A stretch of DNA of 64,000 nucleotides from Carnegiea gigantea. Its lineage: Eukaryota; Streptophyta; Magnoliopsida; Caryophyllales; Cactaceae. The position numbers were made by a program, and so were the translations under genes. Under the pieces are notes generated by a model. That model ran no database searches and was not told the origin of the DNA. It worked only from the letters and a program-made list of their open reading frames with translations. The stretch spans positions 62,001 through 126,000 of the forward strand of contig JAKOGI010000829.1 of NCBI GenBank assembly GCA_029747015.1. The letters are read 5' to 3'. Positions within the stretch are counted from its first letter, which is position 1. Each line of letters starts with the position of its first letter. This document shows, in pieces, positions 38,001 through 51,415 of this stretch.

Positions 38001-41000
38001 GGAAAATGGCAATGTTAAACCATCTGGACCTGGAGCTTTATCGTTGCCCAAGTCATTGATCGCATTCTAAACTTCCTCCTTGGAGAAGTCCTTTTCAAGC
38101 TGAAAAGTATCATCAAGAGTCAAGACTAATAAGATCATAATCAATCCCCTCAAGGAAAGGCTGAGATGATTGGTCTTCTTGATAAAGATTAACATAAAAC
38201 TGTGTAATTGCATATTTAATAGAAGAAGACTCCACATGGTACTCACCATCCACCTTAATATTATGAATAGCATTGAATTTTCTTCTACTATTAGCCATCT
38301 TGTTAAAGAATTTGGTGTTGCGATCTCCTCCTTCAATCCAATGCTGCTTTGCTCTCTACCGGCAGAAGATGTCTATCCAGTTACATACCTTTGAAGACTC
38401 TTTCTCAAGATCCAACCTCTCAAGTCTATCAGCGAAGGTGAGAGATTGTTGTTGCTCCTTTTCATCCAGATGCTTGACTTTATCTACCAAATAAGCCATC
38501 TTAGTATCAACGTGGCCAAAGACGTCCCTATTCCAATCTTTGAGCTTGGACTTAATAAAACTCACCCCCCCCCCCCCCCAAAAAAAAAACTTAGAAGGGT
38601 TTTGTGTAGAGCTGTCCCAGCACTGCCTCGGAGGTGAGTTTGTGTGGACATCATCCCATGGGCCATGACACAAGGCAGTGTCAAACAGGGTGAGTCTGTG
38701 GTTTTTTTTTGGGGGGGGGGGGGGGGGTGGGTGGCTGGTGGATGGAAAATTGCTTCCATGGTTGCTTGAATTTTCTTTAAAGAAAATCAAATAACATATT
38801 CGAGGTTCTAAAAATGAATCTTGCTATGTTGAGCAATAAGTATTTGGTTTTGGAGATGTTAATGTGTACTTATAAATGAATGTAATTTCTAAAAATCGAT
38901 ATTGTTGTTATTAGAAGGTGAACACGGTCTCAGATATTCGTTTAGGTTTATGAACTGGTAATGAATCGTTCAACGGCCAGAATTGGTTGGCATAGTGTTT
39001 CTTTGGGTCAGGATGATGCTTTAATGGTATGTTTTGGTGTGGATTGTATCTTCTATATGGCGGCTAGAGTTGGAGTAGAGGATGAATTATTCGATCAACA
39101 TGAAAGATGTGTGGCTATCTATAATGGCACAAAATTAGGGTTTATATAGAGGTCACTTTTTTTTTTCCCCCCAAATGATTGAAGATTGTAAATAATAGTT
39201 AAAAAAAGATAAGGAAAAGTGTAAATCACTGTGAGTCCTTTGAACACCTCTCTATACCCTCCCCCAAAAAACTTAGTTTAAAAAAGCGCCCCTCTGTATG
39301 AGGTGACGGGTTCGGCATCTTGTTGGGGATGAGGTGCGCCTAAAGGATGCAAGAGTATTTCTTGTTCTTGGCATTATCTTTTATCTTTTTTCTTCATTTC
39401 TTTCCTTGGGAGCTGAAATTGAGCTGTGCTTGTACGGTACATGTGTGTTTGGGGAAATACGATGTCCATATAACATATCTTAAGGCTATTTGCGTTGTTA
39501 TAGTCATATTGATGTCGAATCAATTTTTTTAATGCATTTATCTGACCTTTTTCTAGAAAAGGTGCTTTGTGAAATGTGAATGAATTTTAAACATTTTTGC
39601 ATAGAAGTGCGCCTTGCATTAGTATTGTGTGCATCTTTGCCTCGCGCCCTATGCACCTCGGTTTGCCTTGCACCTTTTAAACTAAGTTCCGCCCAGAAAA
39701 AAGGTGGAAAAGCTTTAGAATTCTCCATTCTCTAAGCCAAGTACTGAAAATTACAAGTTCACATTAAGAAACCCTGTGTACTTGTTCTTTTGGTTTTGAG
39801 TATCATCCATGTGCTCTAAGGTTAAGTTTTGTCATGTAGGTGACAGTTGAAGTTGCCATCCCTTCTTCTTTGGTTATGCTGCCACACTTTGCACTAGAGA
39901 CTGTGATAGGCTCCCACCTTCAAGCTGCTGTGGCTATGAAAGCAGCAAATGGTACCATGGCTTGCACTTCTTCCAAGATTATTTTAATTCTTGAATTTGA
40001 TTCTTATAATTTTGATTTATTCTTGATACCTACAGGTGATTATTTTTATCAGTGTGATGCTTTTAGTGCATCTATAAAATGGTCATCTGGAAGTGAGTCT
40101 TTCATGGTTGTCAACTCTACCAGGGAGGAGTTTCTCAAGAATAAGCCCAAAGAAGTTGAACAATCTGATCTTGATCATTCTTGTGCATGGACCTATGTTT
40201 ACGCTGCTAGACCTGGTCGAGCTATTTTGCAGGCATCCCTTTCTAAACATTTGGATCATAATTTTGGACGGCAAATTATGTTGAAAGCATCTGCTCCTAT
40301 TGCGTCCTTCTTGCCACTTGTTGTGCTTCAGGCTGGAGATGGGAATCAGTTTGGTGGCTACTGGTTTGATTTGGAAAAGGCAGATAAGTATGATCAATCA
40401 GAAAATTTGAATGATTTGTATCTTGCTCCTGGAACGCATCTAGATGTCAAACTTCTTGGAGGACCTGAAAAATGGGGTAAGGGAGTTGACTTTGTTCAAG
40501 CTGTTGATGTTTGTGATGAACTGCATGCCATTCCGAAAGATGGGGCCCTTGTTCACCAGGTTCAGAGTAGACATGAAGACGTATACAGGGTTTTGTGCCG
40601 AGAACTTGGGAACTTTGTATGTTTATCATTTTTTAATAAAAAATTTAGCATAAGTTTAAAGATGTCATTTATCTTCAACTAAGCTAATAGTTAGAAACTC
40701 ACCTGCCTTCTGATTTGATTGTCCAGACACTTGTTTTTAAACGTGGGAATCTGGTTGGAGATGACCATCCAAAGCCTGTAGTTGCAGAAGCAAAAGTGCA
40801 ACTTGCATGTAGCTTTCCTTCTTCAATTGTGGTGCTGGCTGATGAACCGGGTTTGTCCCCTATCCTTTGATTGTTGTGGATGCTAGCATGGGTATAACTA
40901 AAATTAAATTATGTCGCTGGATTCCTGACGCATGGAGATCTTTGATTGATTTAGCCTTATTCCTTTCTTTCATGTTCATAATAATTGTTTTCTTGCCCTT

Positions 41001-44000
41001 TGTTTGTTATTATTGTGTTAATTTAATGAGAGTGAAAAAAGAGAGGTCATTTTACATGGTTCTTGATATATTTTCTTCATCTGAAGAGATGCACATAAAA
41101 CTAATTGTCTCCTGTGAGCATGAAATGCATAGAACCTATGTAACTTTCTGTAAGCGCTGAAATTAATGTTTACAATTTCATGTCAATTCATAAAGCATGA
41201 GGATAATGCAGTATAGCTAGGGAAAAAATGGTTCATATGTACTTTTTCTAGGTGGAAATGCTTGGGATTGCAAGCAGGGGTGGCTTTTGAAAGATGAAAG
41301 TTTTTTAGTCTCAACAATTTCTGCTTCCATTGTTGATAATCCCCCCCCCTTTCCTGCTGTTTGTCTGGGGTTTCTTTAGGGGAAGGGAGGGGGGCGGAGG
41401 GGGTTTCTAAAAGTCGTCATAACATATTTTGGCATGAACCATTGACCCAATTGTTCTTCCTTTTAAAGATCTCATGCGTTTGGTACGTACACTTCAGGTT
41501 ATTAATGGTTCAGAAATAGGAGAGCCATCTTCCGTTTCACATTTCTCTTTCAATGCTATCATTTTCTATTAAAAATTGTATAATCTCTTTAGTGGTGCCT
41601 GGTAACATTTGATTTACTAGTAGGCTAGTAGCGCTTGGTATTGATGTTTTGCTACTGGTCCGCTGGTAGATAATTTGGTGTATGTTGGTAGTTTTCGTCC
41701 TGCCACATTGGCAGTCTTAAGCGTTAATTGCATGTATCCAATGATTCTTATACCAGTCAAGAAAGCTGATAGAATCATGGCCAAATCGGCTGGTAACCCA
41801 AAAAGCTCGAGATTGTACTTGTCAACAGTTTGCTGGGAGTAACGAGCCTTGCTTTGTTCGGTCCCATATGGTGCTTTTGATTTTTGGTGAAAAAAGTTTA
41901 AATTCCAGCCAAAGCGGTGGTGAGGATTTGTAAATTCTCAAGTTGCTATGCGTTTGAATCCTGATCCTAAGCCTGCGTGATGTAGGACGCTCTAAGAGCA
42001 ATTCCTACAAAGGGGAATAATTGATGTAGGACGCTCTAAGAGCAATTCCCACGCCGAGAAAATTCAAACAGAACTTTCAATGCTTAATATTTCAATTCAT
42101 TAAGTGTATCTCCCTAATGTATAACTGAGAGTTTAAATAGAAAAAGACCTAAACACTGAGGAAACTAAAAGATAACGTAATCAAAAAGATATTGTTCCTT
42201 GCTTAAAAAAAGATAACGAAAAGATATTCTACTATTAAAAGATAATTTCTAAATTTCTAAACTTTTATATTTCGTGATACTGCAGCATTCTCCCCACCGG
42301 AAAAGAACTCGACTCTGACGAGTTGTCTTGAAAGTACCAGAAGTGCAAGATCCCAGGTGCGGAACTCATTCGCAGAAATACACAACCATCAATTCATGGG
42401 CGGCTTGACCATGCACGAAAGAGATGCCACAAACTACCATGAAGGTGCCGCAAACTCAGCATCAACTCAGCCAACGCCAGTATGTGGATGTGGAAAAGGA
42501 GGGAGCTTTGGGGCTCTAGTACCTGCAGAAGCACTCAAAGGAAGGTAAGGAGGCTGAAAAGTATGTCGATGAAGAGTTAGATCTTCCACATTGAAAATAT
42601 GACTAACACCCAAGTTGTCCGGCAAATCAAGTACATAAGCATTAGATCCCAACTTCCTGATAAGCAGGTAAGGACCCATGGCTCGAGTGTGGAGCTTTGT
42701 TTGAAAGTGCTTGGGTAATGATTCAGGTCGAACACGAGTCATAACAAAATCACCCACCTCAAAATAAATGTCCTTGCGATGCACATCCGGAAGCTTAGAA
42801 CTATCATTACTTATTGCAATTGTAGAACGAATCTCAGCATGCAAATCATGACTATGCTGCGCAAATGTGGAGGCAGGTTTGGAGACTCGGACATCAAGAG
42901 GGAGGGGGATAAGGTCAGTGGGGGGTGCGAGGGGAAAATCCATGGTCAATCTCAGTAAGACTCTTACCCGTTAATCAATTAAAGTTCCTCAATCTCTCGA
43001 AGGGTTTATGATGAAGGTGAGAGATGGTTCCCTTGGTTGGAGGTGAAGTGTAGGGAGGCACAGGCGAGGACAAGGTCGGTGAAGGCTTTGGGCTTGAGGG
43101 AGAAAGCAACTGTTTAGGCCGACAAGGTGTAAGAGTGATGTTCCTGTTCTTAAACTTAAAGGTGTAGGTATTGTCCCTACCATGATGAGTGACACTTCGA
43201 TCATATAGCCAAGGTCGACCTAACAAAATGTGAGCAACATCCATGGACATAACATCGCATACGATCTCATCCTTATAACTTCCAATTTGAATAGGGACCT
43301 TACATCTATGGGAGACCGTAAGGCTAGTCTTATCGACCCAAGCTACCTTAAAGAGATGAGGGTGGGGCTCAACTGTTAGGTTACAACGCTTAATGGACTG
43401 AGCTACCACATTCATGGTGCTTCCACCATCTATGATCACTTTCATCGAAGTGTCGCCACATTTAACAAGAGTATGAAAGATGGTGGTACGCTTCCACTCA
43501 TGGATTCAAAATGTGGCCGGACCGTGACGAAACGGCCGCATTGGAAAGGTTTAAGAGTTGGGCGAACCGCATTTTCATGCCGCGATTGCCGCGATATGAA
43601 ACGCGATTGCCGTATTTTAGCAATTTTGCCGTACCGCTACCGAAACCGCATTTTGAATCCTTGCTTCCACTCATGACTTAAAACAGGTTTGATAAGAGAG
43701 ACCTAACAATACCAAGATGAGAATCACCTAAAAGGAGACTGTTTTCTACCTCTACGAGATCCTCATAACTCCCGTCAGCTTCCACAATCTCATGCTCACA
43801 CTCAATCGGCTTATGTTATAAGGCAAGGGTGTGATGGGGACACTCGGAAGCATAACGACCTCTTCCACGACAACTAAAACATTGCATGACATTATCGGCG
43901 GGGGTACTGGAAGCACTAGTGATAGCACTGGCAGACAAAGGTGGTTTAAAGGGGACTGGAAGACTAGAGGTTTTTATATGAGAAGCACTCGCCGAAAATT

Positions 44001-47000
44001 GTGGTGCTTTAGAGGCGAGTTGGGTGGGAGGCCTATTCGGGAGGGTGGGAGGCCCATTCGGGAGGGTGGGAGGCCTCACAAGCTTATTGAGTATTTCAAC
44101 TTCTAACGCTTTATGATAGGCCTCATCTAGTGTGAAAGGAGAAGAAAAAGTCACATCTCGTCTAAGATCGGGTTGGAGGCCACGGATAAATCAGGCGATA
44201 GTAATGGACGGGTCTTCCATCAACTCACAATGTTGAATCAACTCCTCAAAGTTATTAATATAGATTTTGACACACAAGAGCTGAAGATCAAGCATTTGGT
44301 CCGCAAGGTGAGCTGGGACGCCTCACAAGCTTATTGAGTATTTCAACTTCTAACGCTTTATGATAGGCCTCATCTAGTGTGAAAGGAGAAGAAAACGTCA
44401 CATCTCGTCTAAGATCGGGTCGTAGGCCACGGATAAATCAGGCTATAGTAATGGACGGGTCTTCCATCAACTCACAATGTTGAATCAACTCCTCAAAGCT
44501 ATTAATATAGATTTTGACGCACAAGAGCTGAAGATCAAGCATTTGGTCCACAAGATGAGCTCTATGAAAATAAGAGAGCTACTTTTTTTTCAACCTATCC
44601 TTCATAATTGCTCATTGGGTGATGGGTGGTTGTTGCATACGCTCAAGGTAAGTGATGAGTGTCAGCCAAAACTTCCTAGCGGGACCCACATGTTTCATTT
44701 TAGCAAAGCGAACACACTTAATATTATACATCCCATACCAATCGAAATAGTCCTCCATGGCGATAAGCCAGTCTGAAAAAGTGTTGGCATCTATACCATC
44801 ATACATGGGAACGTCAGCCTTGACCTTTCGGGTAATGTCTGAATAACCTCATGCACAATCCTACAGTTAGCTTCAAGTTCCGTATATCTAGACTCCTTAT
44901 AGCTACTTGACCTCTTGTCGTCTCTAGGGTTGTCCAACCTTCGATCCGTAGGGTCTCCCTGTCCATGTCTCCAACCACTTCCCTGCCCTCGCTCTCGACG
45001 GCTAGCGTGAAGAGGTTCCCTCTCCTCGAGTTCATTAGCCGGACCCGACTTATAGACACCCCACTTACGTCAATCACTTCCCCCTACGAGAAGTTCGGGG
45101 GAATCTTTTGGTGGGGTTTGAGGTTGGTCCAACATGGGCAGCTTTTCAAATGCTTGGGTCAGTCTGTCAATCTTAGCCTCTAGCAATCTTAGCCTCTAGT
45201 TGGTCAAATCTCTCATTATGATGGTCCAATCTTTTACGGGCTGTTTGGTGAGATAAAATGGAATGGAACTTGATGTATATTTTCAAGGGAATCATTTTCA
45301 TCCTTTAAACTCAACTTCAAGGGAGGTAAGTTTCATACAAATTCATGCATGGCAAGGCTCTTATTTGGTTCCATTATTTGAATTTCATGACAAAAGACAC
45401 TTTATGGAGTTTTATTTGAACTTCAAAATGCCTTTTCCAAAGGGGTTTCCAAATGGAGATCGAGCGTGCAATGCATTTCAGAGGGAAAGAACCAAGTCTA
45501 GCTAATTTTGATTTCTGTCCAGTTTTGTGCGGCATGTATTCCAAGCTTTTCATGCACTTAGACTGCTGCAAGTTGGCTTTTTAGAAAGCTCTTAAAGTCT
45601 ACTTTGGGGTCACGTAATTTATTTCAAGTTAAGTCAAGCTTTAGTTGTCAAAATAAGGGATAGAAGCCAAAGTGTCAGTGCTGCCAGCATGTCCAGTTTA
45701 TTTGCCCGGTTTTGAGGATTAAAATTCTTAAACCTCCAGAAGGTATAACTAGGATACAGGAGGCCTAGATTGAAGTTTAAGAAGTTCTCTTTCCAATGAA
45801 TCAAGATGCAAGTCATTTGGAGTTCATTTGGTTGGTCAAATAAAGCCCTAAAGTAAAACTGCCAGAATCCAGTCCAATTTGGGCAGTCTGTACTCTTCGG
45901 CCCATATATTTCCATATGCATCATTTTCATTCTTCAAGCTCAACTTCAAGGGAGGAAAAGGCCAAACAAGATCATGCATGGAAACACTTATATTTGGTCT
46001 CATTATTTGAGTTCCATGACACAAGACACTTTGTGGAGTTTGTTTTGAACTTCAAAGTGCCTTATTCAAAGGGATTTCCCAAATGGGGGATTAAGAGCAT
46101 CATGCACCATGCCCATAAATCCTACTACTATTATTCAGCTCAAGGAAGATCCCACAAAGCTCAAAGAAGTCAAGGAGATTGCGCTTATGTTCAGAAAAGT
46201 CGTGGAGTTCAACCCTCTTCTCACACTTAGTCCGTCCATGCCAAGGCCCGGTTTTATGTGTCTGTTGCAGCAAGAAATAGTGGGCATTTCTCATAAAGGT
46301 CTTCCCCTTATTCAAGCTTAAAGAATAAGCTTTCCAACAAGACCAACCACGTATTATTTGGAGTTCATTTGGTTGGTCAAATAAAGCCCACAAGCTCACG
46401 GTATTTTAGCCCAGGACAGTTTGGACAGTCTTCACTCTTTGGGCCATAACTTTTGCTAGACTGGTCCAATTTCAGCAAACTTACATTCCCTGGAAACTAG
46501 ACATCCTGAGCTTTCCAACAAGCCCAAGATCACCGAATTTGGCTGAGTATTCAGAGAGATATGCCTCTTGGAAATTAGGCTTGCTGCAGGTGTGAACACA
46601 CTTATTGCCAAACGTGTGAACATGGTTCTTCCTCCCTCATTTCGGCCTTGGTGCATTGTTCCTCTTACAAAGCTGAGTTCCTACTTCCCTAGCAAGGCTT
46701 GAATGTGTGAATAAAGGGGTGCATGGATCTCCTTTTGCTGCTACCTCTTTTTCACACGTAAAGTCACCAAGAGACACACTTTTTCATCCTAGGTGCATCC
46801 GAATGAAGCAAGCAGCAAAGTGTACTTGTTTTTTTGTTTTTTCCTTTACATCTTTTCGTGAAATGTTATGTCTTTTCATTATGTAAGGCCTACCCTATAT
46901 AAAGGCCATAAATTGAGTTGCTTAGCATCAAATCAAGTCATTCAGTTATACAAAGCAAGTTCAAACGAAGAGTGTTTGTTCTCTTCCTTATAAATCCCTA

Positions 47001-50000
47001 GTTCTATATCTTGAGAGTGGCATCCTCAAGTGGTGTTCTAGGTCCCTCGTTCTCAACTTGGTGGTGATTAATTTCTGTATCCTAGTTGAGTTAAAGGATT
47101 GCCCAAGGTTTGGTTTGAGTGGCTCCGGAAGGATTATCTCAAACATAACCTTGAACTATCCTTTTTACTTTTCCTTGTTTTCTCAATTACAAAAACCACA
47201 AAAATACTTAACTTGGTCATTTGGGTGCTCCTATATACATCAGAACTTGAATCCTTAGGTGTCAAGTTCTACTCTTTTGTGTTTAGTGAGAACTTTAAGG
47301 GGATAGAACTTGATACCTAGGGGTATCAAGTTCCACCCAATCTTAAAGAACTTGGACCCTCCCATTTTCAAGAGGGTTCAAGTCCCCAACCCTCTGGAAT
47401 CAACAATAATAATTATTCATTTTATTAATATTATTAATATTATTAATATTAATGATATAATTATTAATAATATTAATGATATAATTAATAATAATAATAA
47501 TAAGTATTATTGTAATTATTGTTTATTATTATTAATATTAATAATTATTATTAATTATAATTTCTAATATTAGTTAATAATTATAATTATAACTATATTT
47601 ATAATTATGAATTATTATTAATAATATTAATCATTATTATTATGATTAATAACAATGATAATTATAATTATAATTCTTGCCAGTAACATTAATTAATAAT
47701 TATAATTACAATTATAATTATTAATTATTATTGGTAACATTATTAATATTAATATTAACTAATATTTTTTTATTAATTATTATTATTATTAATAATATTT
47801 ATAATTAATAATAACTAATAATATTAATTAAAAATTATAATTATAATTATTAATTGTTACTAATAATATTAATTAATAATTATAATTATAATTATTCTTA
47901 TTAATTGTTATTAGTAATTATATATTAATTAATATTTTTATTATTTATTTTTAATATTTATAATTAATAATAATTAATAATATTAATTAATAATTATAAT
48001 TGTAATTATTAATTATTACTAATAATATTAGTTAACAATTATAATTATAATTATTCTTATTAATTATTAGCAATAATAATAATTATTAATTTTATTATTA
48101 TTTATTATTTTTCTTGCTAATTATTATTAATAACAATACTTATAATTTATAATAATTAATAATATTAATATTAATATTAATAATAAGTATCATCATTATT
48201 ATTTATATTAATAAGAATTATTATTGTAATTATTTTTATTAATTATTATTATGATTAATTATTATTATTAACCACTAAGAATAATTATTGTTATAATTAT
48301 GATAAATTATGAATTATTATTATTGATTATTAATATTACTTAATAAGAATATTAATAATAATTAGTTTTAATGTTAATAATAATTATTAATAATTATTAA
48401 TTAGTGTTAATATTAATGGTTATTATTATTAATAGTAATAATAATATTTGTTATTATTAGTAATTAATAATATTATTATTGTTATTATTATTTTTGTTAT
48501 TAGTCATTATTATTTTTTTAAATAAACTAGATTTGATTTAATTCCATAATCTACAGCCAAACAATAAGGATTGGAACTTGATTCCATTTCTTTTCTCTCT
48601 AAACACGAGTTTAGGATTCAAATTGCACCCTTTATCCCTCCAGTATCATTCCTTGATTCTATTCCATTCCATTTTTCGCCGCCAAACAGAGCCTTAGAGA
48701 GACCGTCAATTTGGGATTGGTAAGGTTGTTTGGGGGATGTTGCCATACTGAGTGCAAAAAATAAATGCACGTGCTGAGATTAATCCAAATTGCAATAACA
48801 ACGAAAGCAATAAACAATCACTATGCACACTGCAGAGCACGACAATTGCTATGGATTATTGTTATGACTCGAGCCAAGCAGGGAATAAGAAGCAAGGGGA
48901 AAATCAGGATCTAAGCAAGCACTAAAAAACCCAAACAATTAGGGATTAGGCTACTTTCGCTACGGAGAATCAAACTTTTATCGAAGTAAATTGAGATCCT
49001 TGTACCTCTTAGTGTACTTGAGTACTGGTCTAAGGGCCGCCTCTTCCACACCAGTGACCAAACTGATTCGATGCTGATGAGGTGATGGGGACAAACTGCC
49101 AGCACACTTTGCAACAAGTTCAGCACAGCAGCAGCAAACCTCGACTTGGCGAGGGCGTGTGAAGGTGCTTTCCGGCAAAAGGCGGCCCTAGCGGTGGCGG
49201 GATGGACGACTAACAAATTTCCAGCCCCCTCTGTCGAAGACCGAAGGCTCACAAGCATCCAATTGCAAGCGCGAGTTTGTCGAGATTTAGGGTTTCGCGG
49301 CTTAGGGAATAACCAATTGACGCAAAAATTGATGCGATTTGCGTCACTTGATGTGGGTCTTTTGACCGAAAATTAGTGAATTGTAGGGGGATGAAGTCAA
49401 TTTTGGGCGTCGATGAGGGATTGAGGTTGAATTGAAGATCTAGGGTTCGAAACTGGAACAAATTGCAAATTAGGTTTCGACTTTGGAGATTAGGGTTCCG
49501 GCAATGAAGGGTCACTGGCGATGGGTAGGTGGCGGTCGGAAGGAGGCGACGACCGTGGGGGTGGTGGTGATTCGTGGTGCCCGATGCGTTTGGTGGGGAT
49601 TCGAGAGAGTGGTATGCGCGGCAAGGGAGGGTTTGCGACTTTGAGGATTTAGGATTCCAGAGAGTGGCCGGCGGTGGTGGAGGTTTGGTGGTAGTCGGAA
49701 GGTGGCGGCGACCTAAGGGTGGTGGTTGCCAGTGGAGGCTGCCCCTCTTAGGTGGTGGAGTCAACGGCTGGCAGTAAGGGGCTTAGGGTTTCTATGGCGT
49801 GGGTTGTTCTAATGGGTTTGAAGTTTTTTTGGTTTTGTTTTGTTTTGTTTTGTTGATTTGCAATGAGGAGCAAGGATTGAAAATAGAATTGGCAAGCTCT
49901 GATACCAAATTGATGTAGGACGCTCTAAGAGCAATTCCTACAAAGGAAAATAATTGATATAGGACGCTCTAAAAGCAATTCCTACATCGAGAAAATTGGA

Positions 50001-51301
50001 ACAGAACTTTCAATGCTCAATATTTCAATCCATTCAAGTGTACCTCCCTAATGTATAACTGGGAGTTTAAATATACCTAAACATTAAGGAAACTAAAAGA
50101 TAATATAATCAAAAAGATATTTTTCCTTGCGAAAAAAAGATAATGAAAAGATATTCTACTATTGAAAGATAATTCCTAAATAAACTTTTATATTCCGTGA
50201 TATCGCATCACTGCGTGTTGCTTCTAAGCAAGGATAAGAAGTAGAACTAGAAGACTAAGGGCCTGATCTTTTCGTGGGTAAATTGGGGTGTGTAAAGGGT
50301 GAAGTGGGTTGAAGTAGGTTGAGGTAGATTGAAGTAGGTTGAAATGGATTGAATTTTTTTTATGTGATAAATTGAACATGGTTAAAATAGTGAAAATGGG
50401 TTGAAGTGGGTTGAGGTTGATATTTTGAAATTGACCCACGAAAAGAACAGGCCCTAAGTGGACAATAAGGGGAGCAATATATAGGAGGAAATATAAATAC
50501 TTTAGTTAATTCAAAAAGGATGGTAATTTGATTAGTTACAACGTCATATTATTACTTCGGTAGGAAATAACTTCTGTTGCTTGATTGGATCGTATAATCA
50601 ATAGAGCCGAGGGTGATCCGATCATAATCAATAGTGTAAAAGGTGACTGGACCAAAATATTCAAATCAGTCGCCCCAGATTGTCATGGGAGATCCCAATG
50701 GCTCATTTTTTCCCCCCTAGAACGAGGGCTCACTTTCTTATGCTCTCTATTTAAACATATTTTGAATCAATGGTAGAAACATGATGGCTAAAATGTTTTA
50801 ATTGATCCTTTCGATGTCGGAGAATTGGGAGCCTCCTTAAAGATAGGGGTTTTGAGGCAATGGTATTGCATGGCAATTCTCAAGGAAGACGAAGAATTTT
50901 GTAGGATAGGAGAAGAATTTTGTGGGAGCACGGAAGATATTTATAGAGGAGCAATTTCTATGACTATACTTTTCATCCAAAGAGTTGCCTAATCATACCA
51001 TACCATATCATACATATGGTACCATCCCAATTCCTGAATCCTTCTTTACAAGAGAGTTGATTAGACACTAATGTTGGATTTGGGGTTCCTGTTTGAGGAT
51101 TCAAAATGCGGTTTCGGTCATGTTACGATACAATCGCTCTCATGTTCCATACCGCGATTGTTGCTGGGTGAAAACGTGGTTTACCTAGCTCCTAAACCTT
51201 TTTGATGTGGTGGTTCGTTGTGGAATGGTCAAATGTTGAATCCAGGGACTTCCTAATTATCCTTGTGTGTGTGTGTGTGTGTGTATTTACACATACATAT
51301 A

Positions 51302-51358
<57 letters not shown>

Positions 51359-51361
51359 ATG

Positions 51362-51415
<54 letters not shown>

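Larger units (their letters stand above)
33838..39839 (+). other. GP210 intron 8 (6.0 kb) with L1 LINE and two MITEs
   Basis: Contains hAT-like MITE copies 2 (34483-34958) and 3 (39272-39686), and an L1 LINE with an 18-bp duplication (35656-38586). It also has oligo-T/oligo-G junctions at about 38565 and 38702. The rest shows no gene. Confidence 0.75.
41978..50210 (-). mobile_element. Ty3/Gypsy LTR retrotransposon with deleted RT-RNase H-integrase core
   Basis: LTRs at 41978-42287 and 49911-50210 begin TGATG and end CA, with perfect 5-bp target duplications CTGCG (41973-41977 and 50211-50215). Transcription is on the minus strand: the primer-binding site TGGTATCAGAGC lies inside the right LTR and a purine tract inside the left one. 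Coding pieces in element order are gag (44570-45235, then 43816-44154 with a zinc knuckle), protease (42975-43445), then directly the integrase C-terminal region (42467-42949). RT, RNase H and the integrase catalytic core are missing at about 42950-42975. Two other elements are nested inside (45237-48693 and 43502-43660). Confidence 0.88.

Noticed and set aside
38356..38790. ORF with a Pro-rich start
   Set aside because: The Pro run is the poly-C/poly-G tract; only the part up to about 38560 is LINE linker, and the fusion is an artefact.
40083..40629. Minus-strand ORFs across GP210 exon 10
   Set aside because: Shadow frames of a well-supported coding exon.
47310..47567. Ile/Asn-rich ORF
   Set aside because: Translation of the TTA/TAA simple-sequence stretch, no real coding signal.
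49249..49764. 171-codon minus-strand Pro/His-rich ORF
   Set aside because: Lies in the Gypsy 5' leader between LTR and gag; composition is that of GC-rich leader and I see no domain.
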